From NCBI GenBank assembly GCA_026708645.1, contig JAPOUM010000001.1, positions 120,001-155,359 of the forward strand: 35,359 nucleotides of DNA, in the 5' to 3' direction. The notes under the pieces were generated by a model that saw only the letters and a list, made by a program, of their open reading frames with translations, had not been told where the DNA came from and ran no database searches. Numbering within the stretch: the first letter of the stretch is position 1; each line of letters starts with the position of its first letter. Of this stretch, positions 22,879-32,353 are shown piece by piece. Source of the DNA: Acidimicrobiaceae bacterium (GTDB lineage Bacteria; Actinomycetota; Acidimicrobiia; Acidimicrobiales; Aldehydirespiratoraceae). The position numbers and the translations under genes were made by a program.

Positions 22879-24204
22879 ATGACCAATAACACCGCCCCGG
22901 ACTGGGGCTTCGAAACCCGCATGATCCATTCGGGTCAGCTGCCCGACTCTGCTACCGGTGCTCGGGCTGTGCCGATCTATCAGACCACCTCGTACGTGTT
23001 CGACAGTGCCGAACACGCCCAGAACCTGTTCGCTCTGGCGGAGGTGGGCAACATCTACACCCGCATCATGAACCCCACCCAGCATGTGCTCGAGGAGCGC
23101 ATCGCCGCGCTCGAGGGCGGGATACGCACCGCGGTCGGTCTGCCGGGCGCCTTGGCTCTGGCCTCCGGGCAGGCCGCTGAGACGGTCGCCATCCTCAACT
23201 TGGCCGAGGCCGGCGACCATGTCGTGGCCAGCCCGTCGCTCTACGGCGGCACCTACAACCTGTTGCATTACACCCTGCCCAAGCTGGGCATAGAGGTGAG
23301 CTTCGTGGAGGATCCCGACGACCTCGAGAGCTGGGCTTCGGCTGTGCGTCCCAACACTCGGGCCTTCTACGCCGAGTCCATCGGCAACCCCAAGAACGAC
23401 GTGCTGGACTTTGAGGGCGTCAGCGGCGTCGCCCACGCCCACAATGTTCCGCTGATCGTCGACAACACTGTGCCGTCGCCTTATTTGTGCCGGCCGATCG
23501 AGCACGGCGCCGACATCGTGGTGCATTCGGCCACCAAGTTCATCGGCGGGCACGGCAACTCCATCGGCGGGCTCATCATCGACGGCGGCACCTTCGATTT
23601 CGGTGCTTCAGGCCGCCACGCCATGTTCACCGAGCCCGACCCCAGCTACCACGGTCTGGCCTACTGGCCGGCGCTGGGCGCAGGGTCCTACATCATCAAG
23701 GCCCGTGTGCAGCTGCTGCGCGACATCGGCGCCGCGGTGTCGCCCATGAACGCATTCCTGTTTTTGCAGGGGGTGGAGACCCTGGCGCTGCGCATGGAGC
23801 GTCACGTGTCCAACGCCGAGGGCGTGGCCCGCTATCTGCAGGATCACCCGCAAGTGGAATGGATCCAGTACGCCGGTCTGGAGTCGAGCCCCTACTACGA
23901 GCGCGCCCAGCGCTACCTGCCTGCGGGCGCGGGCTCAGTGATGGCCTTCGGCATCGCCGGCGGCTCGAAGGCCGGCCAGCGCTTCGTGGAGAGCCTGTCG
24001 CTTCACAGCCACGTGGCCAACATCGGCGACGTTCGCAGCCTGGCGATCCATCCGGCGAGCACCACCCACAGCCAGCTCACCGAAGAAGAGCAGCTGAGCA
24101 CCGGCGTAGCTCCCAACATGGTGCGCTTGTCGGTGGGCATCGAGACACTCGACGACATCCTCGCCGACCTCGATTCCAGCTTCGCCGCTGTAGCCGACAT
24201 CTAG
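22879..24204 (+). CDS. metY: O-acetylhomoserine sulfhydrylase (aminocarboxypropyltransferase)
   Basis: This 441-residue enzyme of the PLP-dependent Cys/Met metabolism family makes homocysteine from O-acetylhomoserine and sulfide. K220 in [18 protein letters not shown] is the PLP Schiff-base lysine. Other family features are the N-terminal [23 protein letters not shown], the [20 protein letters not shown] segment (59-78) and C-terminal [19 protein letters not shown]. The length matches the MetY subgroup rather than the shorter MetB/MetC. With MetF it would support methionine synthesis from C1 units. Confidence 0.95.
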   Translation: MTNNTAPDWGFETRMIHSGQLPDSATGARAVPIYQTTSYVFDSAEHAQNLFALAEVGNIYTRIMNPTQHVLEERIAALEGGIRTAVGLPGALALASGQAAETVAILNLAEAGDHVVASPSLYGGTYNLLHYTLPKLGIEVSFVEDPDDLESWASAVRPNTRAFYAESIGNPKNDVLDFEGVSGVAHAHNVPLIVDNTVPSPYLCRPIEHGADIVVHSATKFIGGHGNSIGGLIIDGGTFDFGASGRHAMFTEPDPSYHGLAYWPALGAGSYIIKARVQLLRDIGAAVSPMNAFLFLQGVETLALRMERHVSNAEGVARYLQDHPQVEWIQYAGLESSPYYERAQRYLPAGAGSVMAFGIAGGSKAGQRFVESLSLHSHVANIGDVRSLAIHPASTTHSQLTEEEQLSTGVAPNMVRLSVGIETLDDILADLDSSFAAVADI

Positions 24205-24365
24205 GCCCGCCTTCGAGTTTGGGCAGACGGCGGCTGGCGACGGTGCTGGCCGCCGCGCCCCGGCGGCAACGCTCCGGCCCATTCTTCCGCAGAAGGCCCG
24301 ATGAGCACTTCCAGCACCAGGGAAAACACTGTCTACAACACCGCTAGCCACAGGGGGTGACAGCA

Positions 24366-24397
24366 GACTCTCAAGCGGTTCAGGCCGCCTGAGAGTC
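24366..24397. terminator. Bidirectional terminator-like hairpin between metY and serC
   Basis: GACTCTCA (24366-24373) pairs with TGAGAGTC (24390-24397), then after one mismatch GCGG pairs with CCGC around the loop TTCAGG. It lies in the convergent spacer and can serve both directions. There is no clear T run. Confidence 0.65.
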
Positions 24398-24408
24398 GCT
24401 GAGCATTT

Positions 24409-24427
24409 CCGCTAATACGACTAGCGG
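24409..24427. terminator. Second hairpin between metY and serC
   Basis: CCGCTA (24409-24414) and TAGCGG (24422-24427) form a perfect 6-bp stem with a 7-base loop, 11 bp after the first hairpin. Together the two form a tandem terminator between the convergent genes. Confidence 0.45.
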
Positions 24428-24455
24428 GCATCGGGCGCGAGCTCAGCCGATCAGT

Positions 24456-25598
24456 TCAGCCGATCAATCGTTCGGCGATGTGGTCGATGCAGCGGGTCAG
24501 CGCTTCGATGTCGGCGGGCTCGACAGCCGGGAACATGCCGATTCGCAGCTGGTTGCGACCGATCTTGCGATAGCCGTCGGTGTCGACTATGCCGTTGGCT
24601 CTCAGCGCTGCGCTGATGTCGCCCGCGTCGATCCGGTCGTCGAATTCGATGGTTGCGACCACCCGGCTGCGAGCGGACTCGACCGCCACGAACGGCGAGG
24701 CCAGTTCGCTGGCCTCAGCCCAGCCGTAAAGGATCTCTGCGGAGCGGTCGCAGCGCTCCGCGGCCCATTCCAAGCCGCCGTTGCCGTTGACCCAGTCGAT
24801 CTGTTGGACCGTCAAGAACACGGTCGCCAGAGCGGGCGTGTTGAACGTCTGGTCCTTGCGAGAGTTGTCCAACGCCGCCTTGAGATCAAGAAAAGCTGGC
24901 GCCCATCGACCCGAGGCAGCGATGCGCTCGACCCGCTCGACCGCCGCAGGCGAGAACATCGCGATCCACAGGCCCCCGTCACTGGCGAGAGCCTTCTGCG
25001 GGGCGAAGTAGTAGACGTCGCAGCCGGCCGGGTCGAAGCGCAGCCCTCCCGCCGCTGAGGTGGCGTCCACCAGCACCAAGGCCTCGTCGTCTCCGGCGGG
25101 GCGGCGCACTTCAAGCATCACGCCCGTCGACGTCTCGTTGTGGGGGTAGCAATAGGCGTCGACCCCCTCGACGGTCTCCAGCGGCGCCGCCTCGCCGAAG
25201 TCGGCGGCCCGCACCGACGGCGCCGCCAGATGCGGCGCAGCGTCGGTGACCGCCACGAACTTCGAGCTGAACTCGCCGAGCGAGAGATGATGGCTGCGTC
25301 GCTCGATCAAACCGAAGCTCGCCGCGTCCCAGAAGGCGGTGGCGCCGCCGTTGCCCAGCAGCACCTCGTAGCCGTCCGGCGCGCCGAGAAGCTGCGAGAT
25401 CCCGGCACGCAGCTCGGCCACCGTCTTGCGGACCCCGGCCTTGCGATGGCTGGTGCCGAGATAGTCCACGGCTCGTTCTGCCAGGGCTCGGGCAGCTTCG
25501 GGCCGGAACTTGGACGGCCCGCTGCCGAAACGTCCGTCGCTCGGCAACAGCGCGGAGGGGATGGCGATGGTGTCGGGGGTGAAAGTCGGTTCAGACAT
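24456..25598 (-). CDS. serC: Phosphoserine aminotransferase
   Basis: This 380-residue class V PLP aminotransferase converts 3-phosphohydroxypyruvate to phosphoserine in serine synthesis. It is of the actinobacterial SerC type: [17 protein letters not shown] (about 23-39), [13 protein letters not shown] (48-60), the [10 protein letters not shown] segment and the PLP lysine K202 in [19 protein letters not shown] 25598 is preferred; a GTG one codon earlier is possible. On the minus strand CAGACT lies 7 bases before the ATG, a poor -10 match. Serine feeds glycine and C1-folate, which fits the neighbourhood. Confidence 0.95.
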   Translation of the reverse strand: MSEPTFTPDTIAIPSALLPSDGRFGSGPSKFRPEAARALAERAVDYLGTSHRKAGVRKTVAELRAGISQLLGAPDGYEVLLGNGGATAFWDAASFGLIERRSHHLSLGEFSSKFVAVTDAAPHLAAPSVRAADFGEAAPLETVEGVDAYCYPHNETSTGVMLEVRRPAGDDEALVLVDATSAAGGLRFDPAGCDVYYFAPQKALASDGGLWIAMFSPAAVERVERIAASGRWAPAFLDLKAALDNSRKDQTFNTPALATVFLTVQQIDWVNGNGGLEWAAERCDRSAEILYGWAEASELASPFVAVESARSRVVATIEFDDRIDAGDISAALRANGIVDTDGYRKIGRNQLRIGMFPAVEPADIEALTRCIDHIAERLIG

Positions 25599-25674
25599 CA
25601 CAGTCAGTCTGTCAGCCGGCGAGCCTCACTCCAATCTCCAGCCCCTCGGCCTCTGGGCGGACGAAGAGTCGAGA

Positions 25675-25693
25675 GACTTCCGGGCCGGAAGTC
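25675..25693. promoter_or_regulatory. Perfect 19-bp dyad in the serC / aminotransferase divergent promoter
   Basis: GACTTCCGGGCCGGAAGTC has two perfect 9-bp arms around a single central base (25684). It cannot make a normal hairpin loop, so it looks like a DNA-binding operator. The centre is about 63 bp upstream of the aminotransferase ATG and about 86 bp upstream of the serC ATG, suitable for dual control. Confidence 0.6.
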
Positions 25694-25733
25694 CCAGACC
25701 CGGCGCAGAGCGCGTCCGGCCGGCAGGCGCCGT

Positions 25734-25739
25734 TACGCT
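25734..25739 (+). promoter_or_regulatory. -10 box TACGCT, leaderless-type promoter
   Basis: TACGCT ends 7 bases before the ATG at 25747. It is identical to the box upstream of the ATP-grasp gene and supports the chosen start. Confidence 0.5.
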
Positions 25740-25746
25740 CGCAGCC

Positions 25747-26949
25747 ATGAACAGCGAGCGCATATCGCGACGTGTCGGCGCCATAGCGCCTTCGGCGACC
25801 CTGGCGGTGACCGCCAAAGCCGGAGCTCTGCGCGAGGCAGGGGAGCGGGTCATCAGTTTCGGTGCGGGCGAACCGGATTTCGCGACCCCCGATCACATCG
25901 TGGAGGCGGCGGCAGCAGCGTGCCGCGATCCTCGGAATCACAAGTACAGCGGTGTCGGAGGCTTGCCGGAGCTGCGTGAAGCGGTCGCCGCCAAAACCCG
26001 GCGCGATTCGGGGCTTGAGGTCGATCCCGGCGATGTGCTGATAACCAACGGCGGCAAGCATGCCGTCTACAACGCGGTTGCTGCAGTCGTCGACGCCGGT
26101 GACGAGGTGCTGTTGCCGACGCCGTACTGGACCACCTATCCAGAGCCGATAGCGCTCAGCGGCGGAGTGGCGGTACCGGTGCAGACCACCGCCGCGAACG
26201 GCTTTCGTGCCGGTGTCGAGCAACTGGAAGCCGCCCGGACGTCGCGCACCAAGGCTTTGGTGTTCGTGTCTCCCTCCAACCCGACCGGCGCCGTCTACCC
26301 CCGCGCCGAGATCGAGGAGATCGGCCGCTGGGCGGCTGATCACGGCGTCTGGGTGCTGACCGACGAGATTTACGAGCATCTCACCTACGGCGGCGCTCAG
26401 CATCATTCGATGCCTGTGGTGGCGCCCGAGGTAGGCGAGCGTTGCATCGTGCTCAACGGCGTGGCCAAGACTTACGCCATGACCGGCTGGCGGGTCGGTT
26501 GGATGACCGGGCCTTCTGACGCGGTGGCCGCCGCCCGCAACCTGCAGAGCCATTGCACCTCCAATGTGTGCAATGTGGCTCAGGCGGCTGCGTTGGCCGC
26601 CGTCGCCGGACCGCTGGACGCAGTGGTGGAGATGCGCAGCCATTTCGATCGCAGGCGCCGGACGATGCATCGGCTGTTGAGTGAAATCCCTGGGCTGGAG
26701 TGCCCCGAGCCGCAAGGCGCCTTCTATGCCTATCCCGACGCTTCAGGCCTGTTGGGCCGCGACTTCGGCGGGGCGCGGCCGTCGACCACGCTCGAGTTGG
26801 CTGATCTGCTGCTGGAGCGCGCCAAGGTGGCGGTGGTGCCCGGCGAAGCCTTCGGAGCGGTCGGCGGTCTGAGGCTCTCGTTCGCTCTGGGCGACGAGGA
26901 TTTGAGAGAGGGCGTCACCCGCATGGTCGAACTGCTCGGCGGCGCCTGA
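25747..26949 (+). CDS. Class I aminotransferase, aspartate aminotransferase type (Ib)
   Basis: This 400-residue fold-type I PLP enzyme is probably an aspartate:2-oxoglutarate aminotransferase. Features are [13 protein letters not shown] (39-51), [14 protein letters not shown], the substrate segment SNPTGAVYP (177-185), [12 protein letters not shown] and the Schiff-base lysine K241 in [19 protein letters not shown] 25747 gives the family N-terminus ([20 protein letters not shown]); upstream extension would overlap serC on the other strand. The subgroup also contains prephenate-active members, so substrate range is uncertain. Confidence 0.93.
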   Translation: MNSERISRRVGAIAPSATLAVTAKAGALREAGERVISFGAGEPDFATPDHIVEAAAAACRDPRNHKYSGVGGLPELREAVAAKTRRDSGLEVDPGDVLITNGGKHAVYNAVAAVVDAGDEVLLPTPYWTTYPEPIALSGGVAVPVQTTAANGFRAGVEQLEAARTSRTKALVFVSPSNPTGAVYPRAEIEEIGRWAADHGVWVLTDEIYEHLTYGGAQHHSMPVVAPEVGERCIVLNGVAKTYAMTGWRVGWMTGPSDAVAAARNLQSHCTSNVCNVAQAAALAAVAGPLDAVVEMRSHFDRRRRTMHRLLSEIPGLECPEPQGAFYAYPDASGLLGRDFGGARPSTTLELADLLLERAKVAVVPGEAFGAVGGLRLSFALGDEDLREGVTRMVELLGGA

Positions 26950-27057
26950 CATCAGCAGGCCGCGAGCATCGAATATCGGGTATCGAGCCATGTTCCGCGG
27001 GCAAAAAATGCGTGCAATCACGACTGCGAACAGCATGAATACACGCGCAGCGCGAGC

Positions 27058-29070
27058 ATGAGCATGAGCGGGGCGAGAGTTCTGCCCTACGGCGAATGGC
27101 CGTCACCGGTCAGCGCCGATCATCTGGTGCGAGGCGCAGCAGGGATTTCTGAGGTGATCGCCGACCCGCGGCACCCGTGGCTGCTGTGGTGGGCTGAGAG
27201 CCGCCCCGACGAAGCCGGGCGCACCGCGGTGATGCGTTGCGACCTGCGCGGCGGCGATCCCGAAGAGTTCACACCGCCGGACGCTGACGTCCGCACTCGG
27301 GTGCATGAGTACGGCGGGGGCGCCTGGTGGCCCCATGACGGCTCGCTGTACTACGCCGACTCCGCGGATCAGCGGCTGCGCAGAATCGACGGCCCGGATC
27401 AGCAGCCGCGTCTGCTCACCGGCGAGCCGCCTGAGCCCGCAGCATGGCGTTACGCGGACGGACGGGTCACCCCCGACGGCCGCTGGAGCGTCTGCGTGCA
27501 GGAGCTCCACGACCTCAGCAGCGGCGCCGAGCCGACGAACCGCTTGGCAGCGGTCGCCTGCGACGGTTCGCAGCGGGTGGTCGCACTGTGGTCGGACGCC
27601 GATTTCGTGATGACGCCGCGTGTCTCGCCGGACGGTTCGAAGTTGGCCTGGATCTCCTGGGATCATCCCGACATGCCTTGGGACGCCACCCGGCTGCATG
27701 TTCACGAATTCGACGAAGCGCGGCTCGGTGCGGAGCTTCTGGTAGTGGGCGGCGGCGGTGACCGCAGCCTGTGCGAGCCTGGCTGGGCCGAAACCGGCGG
27801 CGCGGGTTCGAGGCTGATGGTGTGCAGCGATCACGAAGACTGGTGGGGGCTCTACGAGGTGTGCCTCGACAGCGGGTCGCTGCTGCCTGCGGTGACCGGC
27901 GATTTCGATGTGGCGACGCCGCCGTGGGTTTTCGGCATGCAGCGCTGGGCAGCCTTCCCGACAGCGGTGGCGGCCGTCGCGGGCATGGCGTCCGGCGACA
28001 AGATACTGCTGAACGGCCGGGCGCTGGATCTGCCCGACTCTTCGATCTCGTCTCTGGTGGCGGCTCGTGACAGCGACACTGGGTCGGACCGCCAGGAGAC
28101 GGCGGTAGTCGCTTACGCGGGCGCCGGCTACCGGCATGAAGTCGAGGTGGTGGTGCTGCGCGTCGACCGAGACGGCGCCGTAGGCCGCGAAGCTCTGCGG
28201 CCATCGCGTCCGCTGGACTTCGACGCAGGCCTGCTGACCGAGCCGGAAGCGATCACTTTCGTCACCGGGCCCGCAGGCGACGAAACGGCCCACGCCCTGT
28301 ATTACTCGCCCGCCAACCCGGCTTGCGCGGCGCCGCCCGGCGATCTGCCTCCGCTGCTGGTGACCGCTCACGGCGGCCCCACCGCTGCAGCCCGGCGGCA
28401 GCTGCAGCTCGGAATCATCTACTGGACCTCCAGAGGCATCGCCGTGGCGGACGTCGACTATCGCGGCTCGACCGGCTACGGGCGCAGCTATCGTCGCAGC
28501 CTGGAAGGCGCCTGGGGTGTCAGCGACGTGCAGGATTGCCTGGCAGCGGCGCGGTTCTTGGCTGACCGCGGCGATGTCGACCCCGACCGGCTGATGATAC
28601 GCGGGGGCAGCGCGGGCGGTTTCACGGTGCTCTCCGCTCTAGCTTTCCACGACACTTTCGCGGCAGGCGCCAGCCGTTACGGGATCGCCGACCTCGAGGC
28701 TCTGGCCGCGGACACCCACAAGTTCGAGTCTCGCTATCTGGACCGTCTCGTCGGCCCTTACCCGCAGGCTGCGGAGCTCTACCGCGCCCGTTCGCCGATT
28801 CATCACATCGACGGTTTCGACGCGCCGATGATCGTGCTGCAGGGAGACCAGGACGAGATCGTGCCCCCTTCCCAGTCGGAGATGATCGTGAAGGCCCTCA
28901 AAGCCAAGGGAGTGCCGGTGGCCTACCTGCTCTTCGAGGGAGAGCAGCACGGTTTCCGCAAAGCGGACAACATCGTCGCGGCTCAGCAGGCTGAGCTGGC
29001 CTTCTTCGGACGGGTGCTCGGATTCACGCCCGCCGACGCGTCCGTCGATTTGGAGATCAGCGGCCTTTAG
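27058..29070 (+). CDS. Prolyl oligopeptidase family (S9) serine peptidase
   Basis: This 670-residue protein has an N-terminal beta-propeller (about 1-400; for example YADSADQRLRRIDG and RVSPDGSKLAWISWDHPDMP) and a C-terminal alpha/beta hydrolase domain. The triad is S518 (RGGSAGGF), D599 (QGDQDEIVPPSQ) and H631 (EGEQHGFR). No signal peptide is seen, so it is probably a cytoplasmic dipeptidyl- or acylaminoacyl-peptidase-like enzyme. ATG 27064 is an alternative start. The 108-bp upstream spacer holds no clear -10 at leaderless distance. Confidence 0.93.
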   Translation: MSMSGARVLPYGEWPSPVSADHLVRGAAGISEVIADPRHPWLLWWAESRPDEAGRTAVMRCDLRGGDPEEFTPPDADVRTRVHEYGGGAWWPHDGSLYYADSADQRLRRIDGPDQQPRLLTGEPPEPAAWRYADGRVTPDGRWSVCVQELHDLSSGAEPTNRLAAVACDGSQRVVALWSDADFVMTPRVSPDGSKLAWISWDHPDMPWDATRLHVHEFDEARLGAELLVVGGGGDRSLCEPGWAETGGAGSRLMVCSDHEDWWGLYEVCLDSGSLLPAVTGDFDVATPPWVFGMQRWAAFPTAVAAVAGMASGDKILLNGRALDLPDSSISSLVAARDSDTGSDRQETAVVAYAGAGYRHEVEVVVLRVDRDGAVGREALRPSRPLDFDAGLLTEPEAITFVTGPAGDETAHALYYSPANPACAAPPGDLPPLLVTAHGGPTAAARRQLQLGIIYWTSRGIAVADVDYRGSTGYGRSYRRSLEGAWGVSDVQDCLAAARFLADRGDVDPDRLMIRGGSAGGFTVLSALAFHDTFAAGASRYGIADLEALAADTHKFESRYLDRLVGPYPQAAELYRARSPIHHIDGFDAPMIVLQGDQDEIVPPSQSEMIVKALKAKGVPVAYLLFEGEQHGFRKADNIVAAQQAELAFFGRVLGFTPADASVDLEISGL

Positions 29071-29113
29071 AGGCTCGGCCTCTCGGGTGATGCCGTCGCC
29101 CGCTGCCGACGGC
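29069..29113 (+). terminator. Two hairpins after the S9 peptidase gene
   Basis: AGAGGC/GCCTCT (29069-29083, loop TCG) overlaps the stop codon, and GCCGTCG/CGACGGC (29092-29113, 8-base loop) follows. They lie between convergent genes and probably end transcription of the peptidase gene. Confidence 0.45.
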
Positions 29114-29141
29114 GAGGCTCAGGGCTTGAGGCTCAGGGCTT
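29114..29141. repeat. 14-bp perfect tandem duplication
   Basis: GAGGCTCAGGGCTT is repeated exactly twice. The second unit encodes the last residues and stop of the small minus-strand protein, and the first lies just beyond the stop. Confidence 0.8.
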
Positions 29142-29396
29142 TTTGCCGCTTCCGCTGTCGGTCTCGTCGACCGGACCGTCGCCGGCGGCAGCCTCAGCTC
29201 CGCTCGCGTCAGCGGGGACGGCGTCGTCGATCCCGCGGCCGTTGCGGGCCGCGGTCTCAGCGATCGTCGGCCACGACGATTCGGTCGTCGCGGACTGCTG
29301 CCTGCGGTTGAGGATCAACTTGCCCACACCCACAGCAGCGCCCGCCACGGCGCCGATCTTTAGCAGCCGGACAATTCGTGCGAACAAGCGAGACAT
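29133..29396 (-). CDS. Small membrane-anchored protein of unknown function
   Basis: This 87-residue protein from ATG 29396 begins MSRLFARIVRLLKIGAVAG and continues into one hydrophobic segment (about residues 10-30), followed by a basic NRRQQ and a disordered acidic, Ala/Gly/Asp-rich tail ending GSGKKP. A single-pass membrane protein with a soluble tail is likely. The start is supported by TAGACT 7 bases upstream; a longer reading to 29453 has no such support. No function can be assigned. Confidence 0.6.
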   Translation of the reverse strand: MSRLFARIVRLLKIGAVAGAAVGVGKLILNRRQQSATTESSWPTIAETAARNGRGIDDAVPADASGAEAAAGDGPVDETDSGSGKKP

Positions 29397-29403
29397 GCCT
29401 GCC

Positions 29404-29409
29404 AGTCTA
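29404..29409 (-). promoter_or_regulatory. -10 box TAGACT, leaderless-type promoter (minus strand)
   Basis: On the minus strand TAGACT ends 7 bases before ATG 29396. It supports both the reality and the start of the small membrane protein gene. Confidence 0.45.
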
Positions 29410-29453
29410 GTCCTCCCACCTCGGCAGCACCTCCAAAAGTGCCGAGCGAACAA

Positions 29454-29568
29454 GAGAGCCGGCCGTGTTCATACGGTTTCGAGGCCGTGGCCCGCACGGC
29501 GCGTGAGCGCAGCGAACACCAGCGGGATCAGAACGGCTGCGAAGCGACGAACTCTTGCCTGTCGGCGC
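29454..29568 (-). repeat. Dispersed 115-bp intergenic repeat, copy 2
   Basis: This copy aligns without gaps to 32187-32301, with the strongest identity over 29504-29568, and to 4126-4240. Read on the minus strand, its 33-bp core (29536-29568) starts 20 bases after the stop of the beta-propeller gene. Confidence 0.8.
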
Positions 29569-29588
29569 GCTCTGCAGGGGTGGCGCCG

Positions 29589-32096
29589 CTAGGGCAGCGC
29601 CAATGCGGCCAGGCGCTCCAGGCGCCGGAGGTCGTTGACTTGCAGCCGGGCCTGCTGAGAGCCGTTGAACGATCCCCAGCCTTTGTGGCTGAGAGTCCAG
29701 AGCTCGTCGCCGATCACCATGCTGCGCGAGATCAGGTCGGGCAGATAGTTCGGCCAGCAGATCGACACGGACTCGCCGCTGAGCAGCAGGCCCAGCCGCG
29801 CGCCCTCGCTGTCGAGCCGCGGCTCCGGGTGGCACTCGAAGCCGGTCATGCCCCCCTGGCCTTCCCGGCAGGCCAGAACCGCGCTGTAGTCCTCAGTGAC
29901 GATGTATTGCAGCTCGGTGGTGGCGCCGCCGTCGCCGGTCGATGGCAGGTCGGACTCGGTGATCCGTCGGCAGTCGGTGCGGCCGGGCTCTTCCCTCGGT
30001 ATTTCGTGGTCTATGCGGCCTGCTTCGGTGATGGCGCCGCCGTCGACTCTCAGCAACACCGCACCGGCCCACCAGTCGCCGAGGCGTCCGGCGGTTATCG
30101 ACACCGGCAGCACCGCCAGCTGCTCGGGCGCCCACCACAGAAAAGCACGATGATCCCAGCCGATGTCGTTCCAGCCGTCGGGGGCGCTCCACACTGCCAC
30201 CTCGGCAGGCGCCGACAGGTCGCTCACATCGAACAGCGAGACTTTGGCGCCGGTGACCCGACCGTTGAGGTCGGCGTCTGACCCGACTCCCAGGATCATC
30301 GTGTCAGAGACGGGATGCAGATAGCTGGAGAAGCCCGGGATCTTCAATTCTCCCAGGATCCGCGGGTCGGCCGGATCCGAGAGGTCGATGGTGTAGAAGG
30401 GGTCGATCTGGCGGAAGGTCACCACATAGCCGACGTCGCCCACGAAACGCACCGACTGCACGTTCTCGCCCCGGCCGATGTCGCCGACGCTGCCGACCTC
30501 GCGCAGTGCCGAGCCGCTGGTTTCGAGCACTCGCACCTGGCTCTCGGAGCGCTCGCCCCAGAAATCGCCGGTGGTGGTGACGATCCGCAGATGGCCGTCG
30601 TGCTCCGACATCGAGAACTGGTTGCGGATCACGCCCTGCACTTCGCCGGAGGCCTCGTATGAGGCTTCGTCGCCGGAGATGTCGAAACGGTGGACGTAGG
30701 TCAGGTGGTCCCGCCAGAAGTCCTCGTCACTGCTGAAATCGCCGGTTTTGATCACGTCGGACGATTCCCAGCGGTTGGTCGCCACATACAGCGACGCCGC
30801 GGAGGCGTAGACGATGCTGCTAGCGGCTGTCACAGCGGTGGATCGCGACGGGTCGAAGGGCTCGCCTATCACCACGCTCAGCACCGAAGTTATGCCGAAG
30901 CCGGAGAACACTCTCGGGGCATGCACAGCCCCGCACGGCAGCATCAGGGACCCTCGCGACGGGTCGCCGCCTGATTCGGTGGTGTAATGCGGCAGCCAGT
31001 CGTCGAGGGTGGTCTCTAAGATCGCGGCCCGGTTGGCTGATTCGGCGCTCTCGTAGGCGCTCTCGTTCTGAGGGTAGACGAACGGGAATTCCCACTGCGG
31101 GTCGTAGCGCAGCACCACCCGAGCGGTGCCGTCGACGCTGCGAGCGCTGACGTAGCTGCCCTGAACTGTCAGGGTCTCTACGATGTCAGCGACGCCGTCG
31201 GTCACGTCGATGTGCTGCAGCACCGTCTGGTTTCCGCCGCGTCCGTCGTTGGTCGACTCGTTGTAGCTCTGCGTGATCAACAGCAGCGAGTCGCCGTTGA
31301 TGAACAGTTCGTAGCCCCAGCCGTCGGCTACTCGGATCTCGCTGATCCTGGCGCGGTCGGCCGCGTCCACCACCACCAGAAGCCCTGAAGACAGCGTGTA
31401 GATGCGACGCCCGTCGGTTTTGATGATGTCAGCCTCGTCGACGTCGGCCTCCTGCACGTTGGTGCCCGAGAAGTCGACGCCCTCGATCGGAGCGACAGCG
31501 TTGGATCGCCTGCTCGAACTGCCCGCGTCTGCGGGCGCAGCTGTTTCCGCCATGGCCTCGTCTGCCATCACGTCTGCTACCGGCCCGAAGCCGCCCATGG
31601 GGCCGATGACGCCTATGCCGTTGTCGAGTCCCCAAGGGTCGGCTCTTTCAGAGTATTCGTCGTGGAAGTGATTCAGCAGGGAGTCGCAGTCGTTGAAGGC
31701 GACCAGCCGAGCCCGAGACGTCAAGGTCACATCGTCAGGGTCGAGCAGGATCACTGCGTCGCCGTCGTTGCTTGTGGAGATGGTGTTGCTGTCAGAGCCG
31801 TCGGCGTCGTCTGGGGTGGTGTCGGCTTTGTTGAGCGTGTCGCCGGCGCCGTCAGTGTCGTCGGTGTTGTTGAGCGCGCCGGCGTCGCTGTCGGGGATTG
31901 TGCCGGCATCGGCGGGCTGAGTCGATCCCGATACGCCGGCCGTGCCCGTCGCACCGCTGCTGCAAGCGGCGGCGAGCAGCGCCAGCACCATCAGCAGCCG
32001 CGTCACAGCCGAGGCGGCGACGCGTCGTTTGATCCCTGCAGGGGCGGCAGAAGCCGGCTCGGCTGAGACTGGCGTGGCTGTGACTGAAGCGGGCAT
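29589..32096 (-). CDS. Secreted beta-propeller domain lipoprotein
   Basis: This 835-residue protein is of the actinobacterial and archaeal Beta_propel family (secreted, C-terminal beta-propeller). The N-terminus has KRR, a hydrophobic stretch (about 31-44) and LLAAAC with C45 as probable lipidation site, followed by a disordered Thr/Asp-rich spacer (about 46-110). The family core then begins (LVAFNDCDSLLNHFHDEYSE, and FSGTNVQEADVDEADIIKTD) and runs through repeated WD-like blades to the end. AAAGG, 10 bases before ATG 32096, supports the start. It is likely anchored on the cell surface. Its function is unknown, with binding or scaffold roles inferred only. Confidence 0.88.
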   Translation of the reverse strand: MPASVTATPVSAEPASAAPAGIKRRVAASAVTRLLMVLALLAAACSSGATGTAGVSGSTQPADAGTIPDSDAGALNNTDDTDGAGDTLNKADTTPDDADGSDSNTISTSNDGDAVILLDPDDVTLTSRARLVAFNDCDSLLNHFHDEYSERADPWGLDNGIGVIGPMGGFGPVADVMADEAMAETAAPADAGSSSRRSNAVAPIEGVDFSGTNVQEADVDEADIIKTDGRRIYTLSSGLLVVVDAADRARISEIRVADGWGYELFINGDSLLLITQSYNESTNDGRGGNQTVLQHIDVTDGVADIVETLTVQGSYVSARSVDGTARVVLRYDPQWEFPFVYPQNESAYESAESANRAAILETTLDDWLPHYTTESGGDPSRGSLMLPCGAVHAPRVFSGFGITSVLSVVIGEPFDPSRSTAVTAASSIVYASAASLYVATNRWESSDVIKTGDFSSDEDFWRDHLTYVHRFDISGDEASYEASGEVQGVIRNQFSMSEHDGHLRIVTTTGDFWGERSESQVRVLETSGSALREVGSVGDIGRGENVQSVRFVGDVGYVVTFRQIDPFYTIDLSDPADPRILGELKIPGFSSYLHPVSDTMILGVGSDADLNGRVTGAKVSLFDVSDLSAPAEVAVWSAPDGWNDIGWDHRAFLWWAPEQLAVLPVSITAGRLGDWWAGAVLLRVDGGAITEAGRIDHEIPREEPGRTDCRRITESDLPSTGDGGATTELQYIVTEDYSAVLACREGQGGMTGFECHPEPRLDSEGARLGLLLSGESVSICWPNYLPDLISRSMVIGDELWTLSHKGWGSFNGSQQARLQVNDLRRLERLAALALP

Positions 32097-32186
32097 GGCT
32101 GGCGCCTTTCGCAGTGTTGATGTTCAAGTGTGTGAGACGTCGCGCCGAGCGTGACGGTTCCCGTCGTCTGGAGACCGGACGACCAT

Positions 32187-32301
32187 GAGAGCCGGCTGTG
32201 CTCGCACGCCGACGAAGCTTTGACTCGAACGTCCCTTGAGCGCAGCGAACTCCAGCGGGGACGACACAGACGCGACGCGACGAACTCTTACCTGTCGGCG
32301 C
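32187..32301 (-). repeat. Dispersed 115-bp intergenic repeat, copy 3
   Basis: This copy aligns without gaps to 29454-29568 and 4126-4240. Read on the minus strand its core (32269-32301) starts 52 bases after the leuD stop. It fills most of the 257-bp spacer between leuD and the beta-propeller gene; no gene is seen there. Confidence 0.8.
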
Positions 32302-32353
32302 TCTCGCTCATGGGACTCTTCTGCGGGGATACTGCCGGCGTCCGCAGGCCGGC

